Positions 52,224 through 61,289 of a stretch of DNA of 64,000 bases are shown here, in pieces; within the stretch, counting starts at the first letter, position 1, and every line of letters starts with the position of its first letter. The notes below the pieces were generated by a model that saw only the letters and a program-made list of their open reading frames with translations, was not told where the DNA came from and did not search any database. Position numbers and translations under genes: made by a program. This DNA is from Romboutsia sedimentorum. GTDB taxonomy: Bacteria; Bacillota; Clostridia; Peptostreptococcales; Peptostreptococcaceae. Where the stretch lies: assembly GCF_030131845.1 (NCBI RefSeq), contig NZ_JASKYM010000002.1, forward strand, positions 506,247-570,246, written 5' to 3'.

Positions 52224-53405
52224 ATGTTAGAAAGAAGAGTGGCGGTAGCTGTTTGTGCGACAAGTATAGGGCTGGCTATGGCATCAACAATTTCATTTGC
52301 AGATGAAAAGCAAGCAATAGTAACAACAAGTGCACTGAATATAAGAAGTGGACCAAGTACAGACTATTCAGTAATAACGAAGGTATACAAGGGTGATAAG
52401 CTAGAAGTACTAGAAAGTTCAAATGGATGGTATAAAATAAAGCTATCAAATGGAAAAATAGGATGGGGAAGCGGAGCGTATATAAGTACTTCATCTAATA
52501 GTGGTGGATCATCAGATAATGAAACATCAACTCCATCAAATGGAACTAAAGCAGTGATAACAACAAGTGCACTAAATATAAGAAGTGGACCAAGTACAAG
52601 TTATTCAGTAATAACAAAAGCATATAAAGGTGATAGAGTAGAGATATTAGAAAGTTCAAACGGATGGCATAAAATAAAGTTATCAAATGGAAAAATAGGA
52701 TGGGGAAGTGGATCATATATAAGCACTTCATCTAATAGTGGTGGATCATCAGATAATGAAACATCAATTCCATCAAATGGAACTAAAGCCGTGGTAACAA
52801 CAAGTACACTAAATATAAGAAGCGGACCAAGTACAAGTTATTCAGTAATAACAAAAGTATATAAAGGTGATAGAGTAGAGATATTAGAAAGTTCAAATGG
52901 ATGGAACAAAGTAAAGATGTCAAGTGGAAAAATAGGATGGGGAAGTGGAGCATATATAAGTACATCAATTAATGATGGATCTAATAATGGATCAGGCAAT
53001 GATAACACAGAAAATGAAGAATCGATCCCACAAGATAAGGGACAAGCAGTAATAGACTTAGTTAAAGCTCAGTTAGGAAGGCCATATGCATGGGGTGCAG
53101 AAGGGCCAAATAGTTTTGATTGCTCAGGATTAACTTATTATGTATACGGTAAAGTTGGAATAAAATTACCTAGAGTTTCCAGAGACCAATACAATGTTGG
53201 ATCAAGTGTTAACTATTCAAATTTAAAGCCTGGTGATTTATTGTTTTCAAGCACAGATGGAAGTGGGAATATAACTCATGTTGGTATATATATAGGCAAC
53301 GGAGAAATGATACATTCTCCAAAACCAGGGGATGTAATACAAAGAACTAATATAAATACTTCATACTGGCAAAATGCACATGTAGGAGCAAAAAGAGTAT
53401 TATAA
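52224..53405 (+). CDS. secreted NlpC/P60 peptidoglycan hydrolase with three bacterial SH3 repeats
   Basis: 393 residues: a signal peptide (basic LERR, hydrophobic to about 25, cleavage near TISFA), then three SH3b domains of about 60 residues joined by Ser/Gly/Asn linkers. Each begins VTTSxLNIRSGPST and ends GWGSGxYIS. A C-terminal NlpC/P60 domain has catalytic Cys300 (FDCSGLTYYVYGK), His in THVGIYIG and a third polar residue His in MIHSP. The three SH3 units are nearly identical at DNA level with a 237-base period. It cleaves cell-wall stem peptides outside the cell. ATG 52224 with GGGGAGA is chosen; the upstream start at 52209 precedes the ribosome site. Confidence 0.94.
   Translation: MLERRVAVAVCATSIGLAMASTISFADEKQAIVTTSALNIRSGPSTDYSVITKVYKGDKLEVLESSNGWYKIKLSNGKIGWGSGAYISTSSNSGGSSDNETSTPSNGTKAVITTSALNIRSGPSTSYSVITKAYKGDRVEILESSNGWHKIKLSNGKIGWGSGSYISTSSNSGGSSDNETSIPSNGTKAVVTTSTLNIRSGPSTSYSVITKVYKGDRVEILESSNGWNKVKMSSGKIGWGSGAYISTSINDGSNNGSGNDNTENEESIPQDKGQAVIDLVKAQLGRPYAWGAEGPNSFDCSGLTYYVYGKVGIKLPRVSRDQYNVGSSVNYSNLKPGDLLFSSTDGSGNITHVGIYIGNGEMIHSPKPGDVIQRTNINTSYWQNAHVGAKRVL
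52321..52980 (+). repeat. three 237-bp tandem DNA repeats encoding SH3 domains
   Basis: The sequence ACAACAAGTGCACT (third copy ACAACAAGTACACT) recurs at 52323, 52560 and 52797, and whole units differ at only a few bases, including linker DNA. Such near-identity points to recent duplication or gene conversion. Copy number is likely to vary between strains. Confidence 0.85.
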
Positions 53406-53415
53406 AATAATAAAG

Positions 53416-53454
53416 AAATCCATAGCAAGTAAGTTGCTATGGATTATTTTATTT
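53416..53454 (+). terminator. terminator of the NlpC/P60 gene
   Basis: AATCCATAGCAA / TTGCTATGGATT with a 5-base loop, then TATTTTATTTT. Confidence 0.9.
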
Positions 53455-53475
53455 TAATTATTTGTAAATTAGTAT

Positions 53476-53538
53476 TTGTGAATCGGGAAAAAATAATATA
53501 TAATAAAGGTAAACCTTTAAGAAGTATAAAGGTAAACC
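53476..53538 (+). promoter_or_regulatory. bioY promoter with direct-repeat operator-like element
   Basis: TTGTGA (53476-53481), 17 bases, TATAAT (53499-53504). Exact 12-base direct repeats TAAAGGTAAACC lie at 53504-53515 and 53527-53538, overlapping the transcription start. The repeats resemble half of a BirA box (GTAAACC) but are direct rather than inverted. Biotin-responsive control is likely. Confidence 0.6.
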
Positions 53539-53560
53539 AAAAAACGAAGGAGTAAGATAT

Positions 53561-54103
53561 ATGAAATTATCTATTAGAGATTTAATAATATGTTCATTGT
53601 TTGCAAGTATAACAGCAATATTATCGCAAATATCAGTACCACTTCCATTTACAACAGTTCCACTTACGATGCAGGTATTTGCAGTTATGCTGTGTGGAAT
53701 GTTATTAGGCAGTAAATTAGGATTTATATCTCAAATAATATATTTAGCAATAGGTACAATAGGTATACCTGTATTTGCACAAATGAGTGGAGGACCTGGA
53801 GTTATATTAGGACCTACGGGTGGATTTTTATTGTCATTTCCAATAGTTTCTTTTATAGTAGGATACTTCTCAAATAAAGGGAAATCTGAGTTTTTAGTAG
53901 TTGCAGGAATGATTGTAGCTCTTTTGACAAGTTATTTAATAGGAACATTTCAATTTTGTCTAATAATGAATATGAGTTTTATTAGTGGGTTTATGGCATG
54001 TGTATTACCATTTATAGTTATAGATATAATAAAAATAGGATTAGTTTATGTTGTAGGAATGAGTGTTTGTAAAAGAGTGAATTTAGGATTTGGAAAATGT
54101 TAA
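53561..54103 (+). CDS. bioY: biotin transporter S-component BioY
   Basis: 180 residues, six hydrophobic helices. The BioY signature is clear: ISVPLPFTTVPLTMQVFAVMLCGMLLGSKLG, then IYLAIGTIGIPVFAQMSGGPGVILGPTGGFLLSFP. It imports biotin with the shared ECF energising module, or alone at low flux. No ecfAAT is adjacent. The DUF1284 gene overlaps its last 7 bases, so the two are translationally coupled. GAAGGAG precedes ATG. Confidence 0.95.
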   Translation: MKLSIRDLIICSLFASITAILSQISVPLPFTTVPLTMQVFAVMLCGMLLGSKLGFISQIIYLAIGTIGIPVFAQMSGGPGVILGPTGGFLLSFPIVSFIVGYFSNKGKSEFLVVAGMIVALLTSYLIGTFQFCLIMNMSFISGFMACVLPFIVIDIIKIGLVYVVGMSVCKRVNLGFGKC

Positions 54104-54486
54104 AAATAAGACCACACCATATTTTATGTATGAAGGCATATATAGGCAAAGGATATAGCCAAAAATTTAACGAAAATATGGAAAAAATAATAAAAACATT
54201 AAAAGAAAATGTGAATCAACAAGTAGAAGTAGTATTTGGATTAGACGATATATGTAGTAAATGTCCAAATAATATGAGAAATGGATTATGCAAAAGCCAA
54301 GATAAAGTAGAAAATATAGATTTAAAGGTATCAAAACACTTTGAAATTAAAAACGGTAAGTACACCTATAAGGACTTGCAGTATAAAGTTTATTCTAATA
54401 TTAATGAAGATAAATTTATGGATATATGTAAAAGCTGTGAATGGCATTACATTACAAATTGTAAAGATTTAAATTTGAAAAAATAA
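54097..54486 (+). CDS. DUF1284 cysteine-rich protein
   Basis: 129 residues. It starts LKIRPHHILCMKAYIGKGYSQKF, the diagnostic N-terminus of DUF1284. Cys residues occur as DICSKCPNN, GLCKSQ, and DICKSCEWHYITNC, suggesting a metal or Fe-S site. It overlaps bioY (start ATG 54097). The role is unknown; coupling to bioY may indicate a biotin-linked function. Confidence 0.85.
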   Translation: MLKIRPHHILCMKAYIGKGYSQKFNENMEKIIKTLKENVNQQVEVVFGLDDICSKCPNNMRNGLCKSQDKVENIDLKVSKHFEIKNGKYTYKDLQYKVYSNINEDKFMDICKSCEWHYITNCKDLNLKK

Positions 54487-54860
54487 TAACTTAAGTTAAC
54501 TAGCAAAATGAGTCAAAATAATATAAGTATATAAAAGAAAATCAGTCTAAAATAAATATTAATTTTGGGTTGATTTTTTTAGTGAAAAAAATATTTGAAA
54601 TAGGTGAAACTAAGTTGGAAAATTCGGATTATATATTTCAGAATAAGGAAAATGTTATTTATAAGGTTTGATAGATATAAATATAAATACTGAAATAAAT
54701 AAGTAGATAATTAAATAAAAAAATAATTAAAAAAATAACTATTATAATATAAAAAAATAAGAAAAATTATCAAATGAAATGGTTGACTTACGCAAAAGTT
54801 AGGAATATAATGTATTTTATCGAAAAAGACAAAAGAAAAAATAATGAAGAGGTGAATACA
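54487..54860. other. intergenic region with terminator and doubtful small frame
   Basis: 54540-54580 has a terminator-like hairpin (ATCAGTCTAAAAT / ATTTTGGGTTGAT, then TTTTTT). A 29-codon frame from GTG 54582 (KKIFEIGETKLENSDYIFQNK) has no ribosome site and may be a relic. The rest is AT-rich leader for the antiporter gene. Confidence 0.4.
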
Positions 54861-56111
54861 ATGGAAGAAATTGCAACTAATAATTTGTTATTAATATTTT
54901 CTGCTATTGCTATAACGGGTATAGTTTTAGGTAAAGTAAGTGAAATTATAAAGATACCAGACGTAATTTTATATTTAATAGCAGGAATCATAATCGGACC
55001 AGCAATGCTTAATTTAATTAGTATAGAGTCTTTCCCTATAGAGAATAACTTAATACTTACATTTGGTTCAGCATTTATATTATACGAAGGCGGTAGAGAA
55101 ATAAATCTAAAAGTTTTAAATAAAGTAAAGCTAAGTGTTGGTATGTTGTCAACAGTGGGGGTTTTGATATCAGCAGGAGTAGTTGGACTATTTGCTCAAA
55201 AAATATTTGGTGTACCAATAATGACAGCTTTACTTTTAGGAGCAGTAATAGCATCTACAGATCCAGCAGCACTTATACCAGTATTTAAACAAGTAACAAT
55301 AAAGGATAAGATAAAGCAAACTGTAGTTAGTGAGTCTGCTTTTAACGATGCAGTTGGAGCAATATTAGTTTCTACATTACTTGGAGTTGTAACAAGTGGA
55401 CAATTTTCAGTAGGTAAGAGTATGGAAGAATTAATAATATCAACAGTAGTTGGAATAACTGTTGGTATAGTTATGGGGTATGTATTCTCGCTTTTAATAT
55501 GTGATAAAAAGTGGGGGGTATTCCACTCATATGCACCAATAATGTCTATATTAAAAGTAGCTTTAGCTTACGAACTAGCTGTACTTTTCCATGGTAGTGG
55601 ATATATGGCAGTATTTATTGCAGGACTTATTGCAGGAAATAAAAAATTATTTGGACTTTGGGTTCCTGAATATGATTTTCATTCAGAACATTGCTTTAGA
55701 GAAAGTATTGGATCATTGTGTCGTATGGGAATATTCGTTGTATTAGGAACACAAGTTGATTTAACAGCGCTTTCAAAATACTGGGCACCAGCCCTTTTAG
55801 TAGTTTTAATATTAATGTTTGTGGCTAGACCACTTGTAGTTTTAATATCTACATCATTTGATAAAGAAGCAAATTGGACGTTTAAAGATAAGTTATTCAT
55901 GATGTGGGTTAGAGAAACAGGTGTTATACCAGCTGCATTATCGGGTATAATAGTTTCTATGAAGTTACCAGGATATGAAATAATATCTTCAGTAGTATTT
56001 ATGACGATACTTGTAACTCTTATAGTACAAGCTAGTACAACAAAGTTAGTGGCTAAAAAGCTTGGAGTACTAGAACCAAGTGAAGAAGAAAAAGTAAAGT
56101 TTGTAGCTTAG
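54861..56111 (+). CDS. CPA1-type Na+(K+)/H+ antiporter
   Basis: 416 residues, 12-13 membrane helices. Key motifs: IKIPDVILYLIAGIIIGPAM, FILYEGGREINL, AVIASTDPAALIPVF, and VVSESAFNDAVGAILVSTLL with the ion-binding ND pair. WVRETGVIPAALSGIIVS in the last third is typical of NhaP/CPA1. It exchanges monovalent cations for protons. The start is ATG 54861 with AGAGGTG; the in-frame ATG at 54774 lacks a ribosome site. Monocistronic, with terminator. Confidence 0.9.
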   Translation: MEEIATNNLLLIFSAIAITGIVLGKVSEIIKIPDVILYLIAGIIIGPAMLNLISIESFPIENNLILTFGSAFILYEGGREINLKVLNKVKLSVGMLSTVGVLISAGVVGLFAQKIFGVPIMTALLLGAVIASTDPAALIPVFKQVTIKDKIKQTVVSESAFNDAVGAILVSTLLGVVTSGQFSVGKSMEELIISTVVGITVGIVMGYVFSLLICDKKWGVFHSYAPIMSILKVALAYELAVLFHGSGYMAVFIAGLIAGNKKLFGLWVPEYDFHSEHCFRESIGSLCRMGIFVVLGTQVDLTALSKYWAPALLVVLILMFVARPLVVLISTSFDKEANWTFKDKLFMMWVRETGVIPAALSGIIVSMKLPGYEIISSVVFMTILVTLIVQASTTKLVAKKLGVLEPSEEEKVKFVA

Positions 56112-56149
56112 AAATATTAATTAAAAAATATTATTTTGAAATTAAATTT

Positions 56150-56196
56150 AACCTAGATAACATTCATCTGAAAAGTTGAATATTATCTAGGTTTTT
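56150..56196. terminator. bidirectional terminator
   Basis: ACCTAGATAA / TTATCTAGGT closing a larger AT-rich stem (ATTC/GAAT), with TTTTTG on the right. Lies between convergent genes. Confidence 0.8.
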
Positions 56197-56199
56197 GTT

Positions 56200-56505
56200 T
56201 TATTTTAATACAAAAGTTTCACAGCTAGCATTTTCAAGATTAATCTCAACATAGCTTGAAGCACATCCTCCGCTTATATTGTATTTACAATTATTAGCGC
56301 AACAAGAAATATTTTGGGAGTTAGTTAAAGATATTTCACCACTATAGTTAGACAAATTAAAAGAAGTATTATCTTTAAATGTATCGCAATAAGTTTCGGG
56401 TGTTATAGAAGCTTCAAAGCCTTCTATTTTTATATGAGAAGCATAACATTGAAAAGACTTGTTAAATGAGCAGTTATGGTTTAAACAGTTTAAATTAGTT
56501 TGCAT
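56200..56505 (-). CDS. DUF1540 protein with two Cys-rich modules
   Basis: 101 residues made of two DUF1540 units. Each has the pattern Cys-x(4)-Cys-x-FN/YNIS...C-A-S...I-x-I...Cys-x-TF: LNCLNHNCSFN...CYASHIKI...YCDTF and ISCCANNCKYN...CASSYVEI...SCETF. The four-Cys modules probably bind metal. They are common in spore-forming Firmicutes; function unknown. TTAGGAGG precedes ATG 56505. Confidence 0.9.
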   Translation of the reverse strand: MQTNLNCLNHNCSFNKSFQCYASHIKIEGFEASITPETYCDTFKDNTSFNLSNYSGEISLTNSQNISCCANNCKYNISGGCASSYVEINLENASCETFVLK

Positions 56506-56612
56506 AAATTACCTCCTAAAATTAATTATATTAATAGTATGGTAAAATTAAGAAAAATTAATCATTAATAATAAAAGTTATAATATACAAAATAAAATGT
56601 TCTATTTAAAAA

Positions 56613-56951
56613 TTATACTTTTTCCATTATATCTAAAAAATCTTCAACACTATCTAATATGTATTTTTCTTTATAATAATCAAGTTTTATATTCTCAAAA
56701 TTATTAAAAGTTTTTACTTTAAGAGGTCTTTCTTCAAAAATTCCTATGATATTAAAATCTTTATCAAGTACTGCAACAGTAGGACCTTTAAAGTCTTTAA
56801 TATCTAATATTGGAGATAAAAAATTTTTACTACGAGCCATAGTTATAACAGAGATGTTAAAGTTAGAATTTATATCACAAAACTTTTTCAGTATACTTAT
56901 GTTAATTTTTATAATTAATCTACCCTCTAATATAAAATTTACTATAACCAT
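56613..56951 (-). pseudogene. N-terminally truncated thioredoxin-family fragment
   Basis: 112 residues from ATG 56951, with no ribosome site. The sequence KKFCDINSNFNISVITMARSKNFLSPI, GPTVAVLDKDFNIIGIFEERP resembles the second half of Thioredoxin_9/YtpP-like proteins: cis-Pro position in GPTVAVLD, then the FIERPL-type ending. The usual N-terminal half with the CPDC-type active site is missing. It is probably a remnant after a 5' deletion rather than a functional redox protein. A short intact protein of unknown function is the alternative. Confidence 0.55.
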
Positions 56952-57053
56952 ACTATTATTAATGGAAACATTTATCTATGTTTAAATAAAAAATATGCAA
57001 AACATAATTAAAAACAATTTGTTTTTTAAGTTTAAAATACTAGGAGGATAAGT

Positions 57054-58253
57054 ATGGTAACAGTATTAATAAGTTTAATCATAATAGGTATTTTAGCAAA
57101 TTATAGTGGGAAATTGGCAGAAAAATTCAAATTGCCATCTTTAATAGGTATGATGATATTTGGTATGTTAATAGGGCCAGCATTATTTAACTTAGTGACA
57201 AAAGACGTTTTACAGATAGCGCCATCTATAAAAGATATAGCGCTTGTAATAATTTTATTTATAGGTGGATTTGTAATAAGTTTATCTCAAATAAAACAAA
57301 TAGGTAGACCAGCAGTTTTATTAAGTATAGTATCAGCAACACTAGAAGGATTTACTATAGCGTTTTTATGCATTATATTTTTAGATTTTACTTTTATACA
57401 AGGAGGGATTCTTGGTTTTATAATAGCCGCAGTAAGTCCAGCCATTTTAATACCTTCTATGGTATCATTAATAGATAAAAAATTAGGGCAAGATAAAGCA
57501 ATACCACAAATGTTGTTAGTTGGGGCAAGTTGTGATGATACTGTAGCAATAACCTTATTCACAACATTTTTAGGGATATATATGCAAAGTGAATTAGGGC
57601 AAAATTCTTCAGTATTTACACAAATATTATTAATACCTGTAACAATTATATTAAGCTTAATGTCAGGATTTATAATATTTAAGTTAAGTAAGAAATATAT
57701 ACAAAAAATAGATAATGATTATGGAAAAGTTATACTAGCTTTTATAATTTGTTTAGCAATGAGGTATGTAGAAAAAAATTTACATGTGCAGATATTTAAC
57801 TCGTTGTTAGTAATAATGGTATATGGATTTTTTATTAGAAATTATATAAAAGAAAGTTCTAAAATAATATTGGAGAAAATGAATTTTATTTGGAAAAATG
57901 GGGAATTATATTTATTTACATTTGTAGGAATGGCTATAAACGCATCATTAGTAGGAAAATATTTTTTAGTAGGTATAGGGATACTATCAATATCTTTGAC
58001 AATACGTTCAATAGGGGTTTTAATTGCACTAAAAGGAACAAACCTTAATAAGTCGGAAAAAATATTTTGTATAATAGCGTATCTACCAAAAGCAACAGTA
58101 CAATCTGCAAAGGCATCAATACCTTTACAAATGGGAGTTGCAGGTGGAGAAATAATGCAAGCAATGGCTATACTTAGTGTTTTGATTACAGCTCCGATAG
58201 GCGCTATAGGGATAAATCTAACTGCAGATAAAATGCTTGAAAAAAGTAGGTAA
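57054..58253 (+). CDS. CPA2-type cation:proton antiporter
   Basis: 399 residues, about 12 helices. It starts ILANYSGKLAEKFKLPSLIGMMIFGMLIGPALFN, with IAAVSPAILIPSM and the intramembrane LVGASCDDTVAITLF carrying the paired Asp residues, characteristic of the Na+/H+ exchanger (CPA2) family. C-terminal ATVQSAKASIPLQMG. It is distinct from the CPA1 gene at 54861 in size and motifs. AGGAGGA precedes ATG. Ion specificity unknown. Confidence 0.88.
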   Translation: MVTVLISLIIIGILANYSGKLAEKFKLPSLIGMMIFGMLIGPALFNLVTKDVLQIAPSIKDIALVIILFIGGFVISLSQIKQIGRPAVLLSIVSATLEGFTIAFLCIIFLDFTFIQGGILGFIIAAVSPAILIPSMVSLIDKKLGQDKAIPQMLLVGASCDDTVAITLFTTFLGIYMQSELGQNSSVFTQILLIPVTIILSLMSGFIIFKLSKKYIQKIDNDYGKVILAFIICLAMRYVEKNLHVQIFNSLLVIMVYGFFIRNYIKESSKIILEKMNFIWKNGELYLFTFVGMAINASLVGKYFLVGIGILSISLTIRSIGVLIALKGTNLNKSEKIFCIIAYLPKATVQSAKASIPLQMGVAGGEIMQAMAILSVLITAPIGAIGINLTADKMLEKSR

Positions 58254-58341
58254 AAAAATTTGAATTTATAAATATAATTAAGGAAAAATATGCAAACTAT
58301 ATATAAATAAAAAATATATAAATTAGAAAGGATAGGAATAT

Positions 58342-59097
58342 ATGGAATTACAAAAACATTGGAAAAATTCAATAGATAGAAGAACCTCGAGACGAACTTA
58401 TATAGACCAAGACATAGATGATATGGATATATTAGCTATTTTAAAATTAATAGATAAAATAAATGAAAAATCTTCTCTTAATATTCAATTCATAAAAGAT
58501 GGAGAAGAAGGAATAAGTGGATTTAAGGCTTCATATGGAATGATAAGTGGAGTAAAATCTTTTATAGCTTTAGTAGGTAATAATAAAATTGAAAACTTCA
58601 AACAAAAACTAGGGTACTACGGAGAAATGATAGTATTAGAAGCTACATCTATGGGTCTTGGTACTTGTTGGGTAGGCGGAACTTATGATAATAAAAAATG
58701 TGCAAGCCATATTAAATTTAATGAAGAAGATGAATTAGTTTGCATAATAGTAATAGGACATACGCCTAAAGAGCTATCGATAAAAGAGAAGGTGGTTAAG
58801 AAGCTAAATAAAAAAAATAAAAAACTTGAAGATATACTAATATCAAATAAAAATAATATTTGTTCATGGATTGAAAGTGGCATAGAATGTGCACTAAAGT
58901 CCCCTTCAGCTTTAAATAAAAAAGAAACCTCATATGAAATATATGAAAATAAAATAAAAGCATTTATATCTAGTAAAAATTATGGGTATGAAGAAATTGA
59001 TTTGGGAATTTCAATGCTTCATTTTGAATTAGGAGCAGAAAGTAAAGGCTATAAGGGGAATTGGCATTATAAAAATGGAAAGCATTTATTCCATTAA
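58342..59097 (+). CDS. nitroreductase-family flavoprotein
   Basis: 251 residues. FMN-binding features of nitroreductases: N-terminal SIDRRTSRRTY, central YGMISGVKSFIALVG, LGYYGEMIVLEATSMGLGTCWVGGTYD, CIIVIGHTP, and a C-terminal CALKSPSALNKKE. It resembles the TM1586-type (PF14512) clade with an internally repeated half. It is co-oriented with the antiporter upstream and is followed by the K+ channel gene after 5 bases. GAAAGGA precedes ATG. Substrate unknown. Confidence 0.88.
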   Translation: MELQKHWKNSIDRRTSRRTYIDQDIDDMDILAILKLIDKINEKSSLNIQFIKDGEEGISGFKASYGMISGVKSFIALVGNNKIENFKQKLGYYGEMIVLEATSMGLGTCWVGGTYDNKKCASHIKFNEEDELVCIIVIGHTPKELSIKEKVVKKLNKKNKKLEDILISNKNNICSWIESGIECALKSPSALNKKETSYEIYENKIKAFISSKNYGYEEIDLGISMLHFELGAESKGYKGNWHYKNGKHLFH

Positions 59098-59102
59098 ATA
59101 AA

Positions 59103-59912
59103 ATGAGAAAAAAATATATTATTTATAATATCACTATGGCATCACTTTCATTAGTAGTTGCCATAATTTTGGTTTTACAATTAACAATGAATTTGAACTA
59201 TAAAACAAATAAGATTTTAACTATTATTGATTTTATAATATGGTTAATTTTTGTATTTGACTATGCTAGCAGATATTGTAAGAGCACAAATAAGAAAAAA
59301 TTTATTAAAAGAAACTATATACATTTAATTTCTATTATACCTGTATATTCTATATTTAGAGTATTCAACACATTAAAAATCGTAAGAATAAGTAGGCTAG
59401 CGAGGTTATCAGAAATAAGTAAGGTTGTAAGAATAGTGGCTATCTTGAAAAAAAGTAACGATAATTTTTCTGAGTTTATTAAAACAAATAAGTTTAATTA
59501 TACTATAGGCATAGGTATAAGTTTGATACTTGTAGGCTCATTAGCAATGTCTTATGTAGAACAAATAAGCATAGGAGATGCACTTTGGTGGAGTATTGTA
59601 ACAATAACAACAGTGGGATATGGAGATATTTCTCCTACTTCACCTTTTGGAAAAATTATTGCAGCAATTCTAATGGTAATGGGGATTGGATTTATAGGTT
59701 CTTTAAGCTCAACATTATCTACATATTTTATTAAAAAAGAGCATAAGAAATATCATGATGAAAAATTAAAAAAAGAAATCAGATTTAGCAAAGATGATTA
59801 TAAAAATAAATTAATAATTGATACAATAATAAGACTAGAAGAGTTTGATGAACTATCCAAAGAAGAATTAAAAATAATGTGTGATGTTTTGAAATCTTTA
59901 AAAATAAAATAA
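59103..59912 (+). CDS. voltage-gated-type potassium channel
   Basis: 269 residues. The predicted order is S1 (about 12-30), S2 (about 40-55), S3, an Arg-rich S4-like segment (KIVRISRLARLSEISKVVR at about 92-110), S5 (136-150), pore helix, filter TTVGYGD (169-175) and S6 (about 185-205), then a short cytoplasmic tail. It is a compact 6-TM K+ channel without an RCK domain. It starts 5 bases after the nitroreductase stop, so it is coupled to that gene. A terminator follows. Confidence 0.92.
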   Translation: MRKKYIIYNITMASLSLVVAIILVLQLTMNLNYKTNKILTIIDFIIWLIFVFDYASRYCKSTNKKKFIKRNYIHLISIIPVYSIFRVFNTLKIVRISRLARLSEISKVVRIVAILKKSNDNFSEFIKTNKFNYTIGIGISLILVGSLAMSYVEQISIGDALWWSIVTITTVGYGDISPTSPFGKIIAAILMVMGIGFIGSLSSTLSTYFIKKEHKKYHDEKLKKEIRFSKDDYKNKLIIDTIIRLEEFDELSKEELKIMCDVLKSLKIK

Positions 59913-59927
59913 TCATATAATTTATAC

Positions 59928-59972
59928 AAAATAGTTATCGAGTTAATACTTCATAACTATTTTATTTTTTAT
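59928..59972 (+). terminator. terminator after the K+ channel gene
   Basis: AAAATAGTTAT / ATAACTATTTTATTTTTT with an internal loop. Confidence 0.8.
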
Positions 59973-60111
59973 TAAATTAAAATATAACTTTAATTTAACA
60001 TATATAATTCATCTATACAAACAGTTGATACTATAGATATAACCATTAACAAATAAAGGGAAACCATGATAAAATTTTATATAGAATAAAATGTAAAAAG
60101 GGGGAAATAAT

Positions 60112-61281
60112 ATGACGAATTTACCAGAAAAATTTGAAAGTTTTAATGAAGCAAGAAGAGCTGGGTTTATAAAGGCTAAAGAAATTAAAGAGAGTGGAAA
60201 GAAAATGGTTGGAGTTTTTTGTACATATACGCCAGTAGAAATACCTATGGCAGCAGGAGCTGTTACAGTTGGAGTTTGTGGGGTTAGTGAAGAAGCAATA
60301 CCAGATGCGGAAAAAGTACTTCCAAGAAACCTTTGTCCTCTTATAAAATCAAGTTATGGGCATGCAATAACAGATACTTGTCCATATTTTTATTTTTCAG
60401 ATATGCTAATAGGGGAGACTACTTGTGATGGTAAGAAAAAAATGTATGAGGAGTTAGCTAAAATCAAGCCTACTCATGTAATGCATTTACCTAATATGCA
60501 AAGAGGAGAATATACATACAAACTTTGGAAGGAAGAAATAAAAGTATTAAAAGAGGAAACAGAAAAAGCATTAGGGGTTACTATTAGTGACCAAGATATA
60601 AGAGATGCAATTAAAGATAAAAACGAAGAAAGAAGATTATTAAAAGAGTATTATGAACTTGCTAAATTAAATCCATCGCCTTTAAGTGGTATGGAACTTC
60701 ATCAAGTATTGTATCAGTCAGGGTTTAAATTTGATAGAGCTGATCTTAAAGATGAGCTAAGAAATATTATAGACTCTGTAAAACAAAAATACCAAGAAGG
60801 AAACTGTCAAAATAATATTGATAAACCGAGAATACTTATAACAGGATCTCCAATAGGAGGAATAAGTGAAAAAATAATAACAACAATAGAAGACAGTGGA
60901 GCATCTATTGTAGCATATGAGCTTTGTGGAGCTATAAGAAACAATGATTCATTAGTCGATGAAGAGAATGAAGATGTATATGATGCATTAACTGAAAAAT
61001 ATTTAAGCATAGGTTGTTCTTGTATGATGCACAATGATAATAGAATGGAAATGCTAGATAGATTAGCAGATGAATATAAGGTAGATGGAGTTATAGATGT
61101 TGCACTTCAAGCTTGTCATACATTTAATGTTGAAAGCTTTAGAGTAAAACAACTTATGAATAATAAAAACATAGCGTATATGGCAATAGAAACTGATTAC
61201 TCTAAATCAGATACAGAACAATTAAGAACTAGATTTGAAGCATTTATAGAAATGATTGAAGATGGTGTATGTGTAAAATAG
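60112..61281 (+). CDS. double-cubane-cluster reductase-like protein (2-hydroxyacyl-CoA dehydratase D family)
   Basis: 389 residues of the HgdB/YjiM family: FCTYTPVEIPMAAGAVTVGVCG, PRNLCPLIKSSYGHAI, and DTCPYFYFSDMLIGETTCDGKKKMYE, where Cys residues bind the clusters. Further on are LITGSPIGG, SIGCSCMMHNDNRMEML and HTFNVESFRVKQLM. The size and single-subunit layout beside an activase match DCCP of Carboxydothermus, which carries a double-cubane [8Fe-9S] cluster and reduces small molecules such as acetylene and hydrazine. The physiological substrate is unknown. It could alternatively be a true dehydratase subunit, but no second subunit is encoded. GGGGGA precedes ATG. Confidence 0.88.
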   Translation: MTNLPEKFESFNEARRAGFIKAKEIKESGKKMVGVFCTYTPVEIPMAAGAVTVGVCGVSEEAIPDAEKVLPRNLCPLIKSSYGHAITDTCPYFYFSDMLIGETTCDGKKKMYEELAKIKPTHVMHLPNMQRGEYTYKLWKEEIKVLKEETEKALGVTISDQDIRDAIKDKNEERRLLKEYYELAKLNPSPLSGMELHQVLYQSGFKFDRADLKDELRNIIDSVKQKYQEGNCQNNIDKPRILITGSPIGGISEKIITTIEDSGASIVAYELCGAIRNNDSLVDEENEDVYDALTEKYLSIGCSCMMHNDNRMEMLDRLADEYKVDGVIDVALQACHTFNVESFRVKQLMNNKNIAYMAIETDYSKSDTEQLRTRFEAFIEMIEDGVCVK

Positions 61282-61289
61282 GAGGCAAT

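Noticed and set aside
52321-52980. CRISPR-like regular repeats
   Set aside because: The 237-bp units are coding SH3 domains in frame, not short palindromic repeats with unique spacers.
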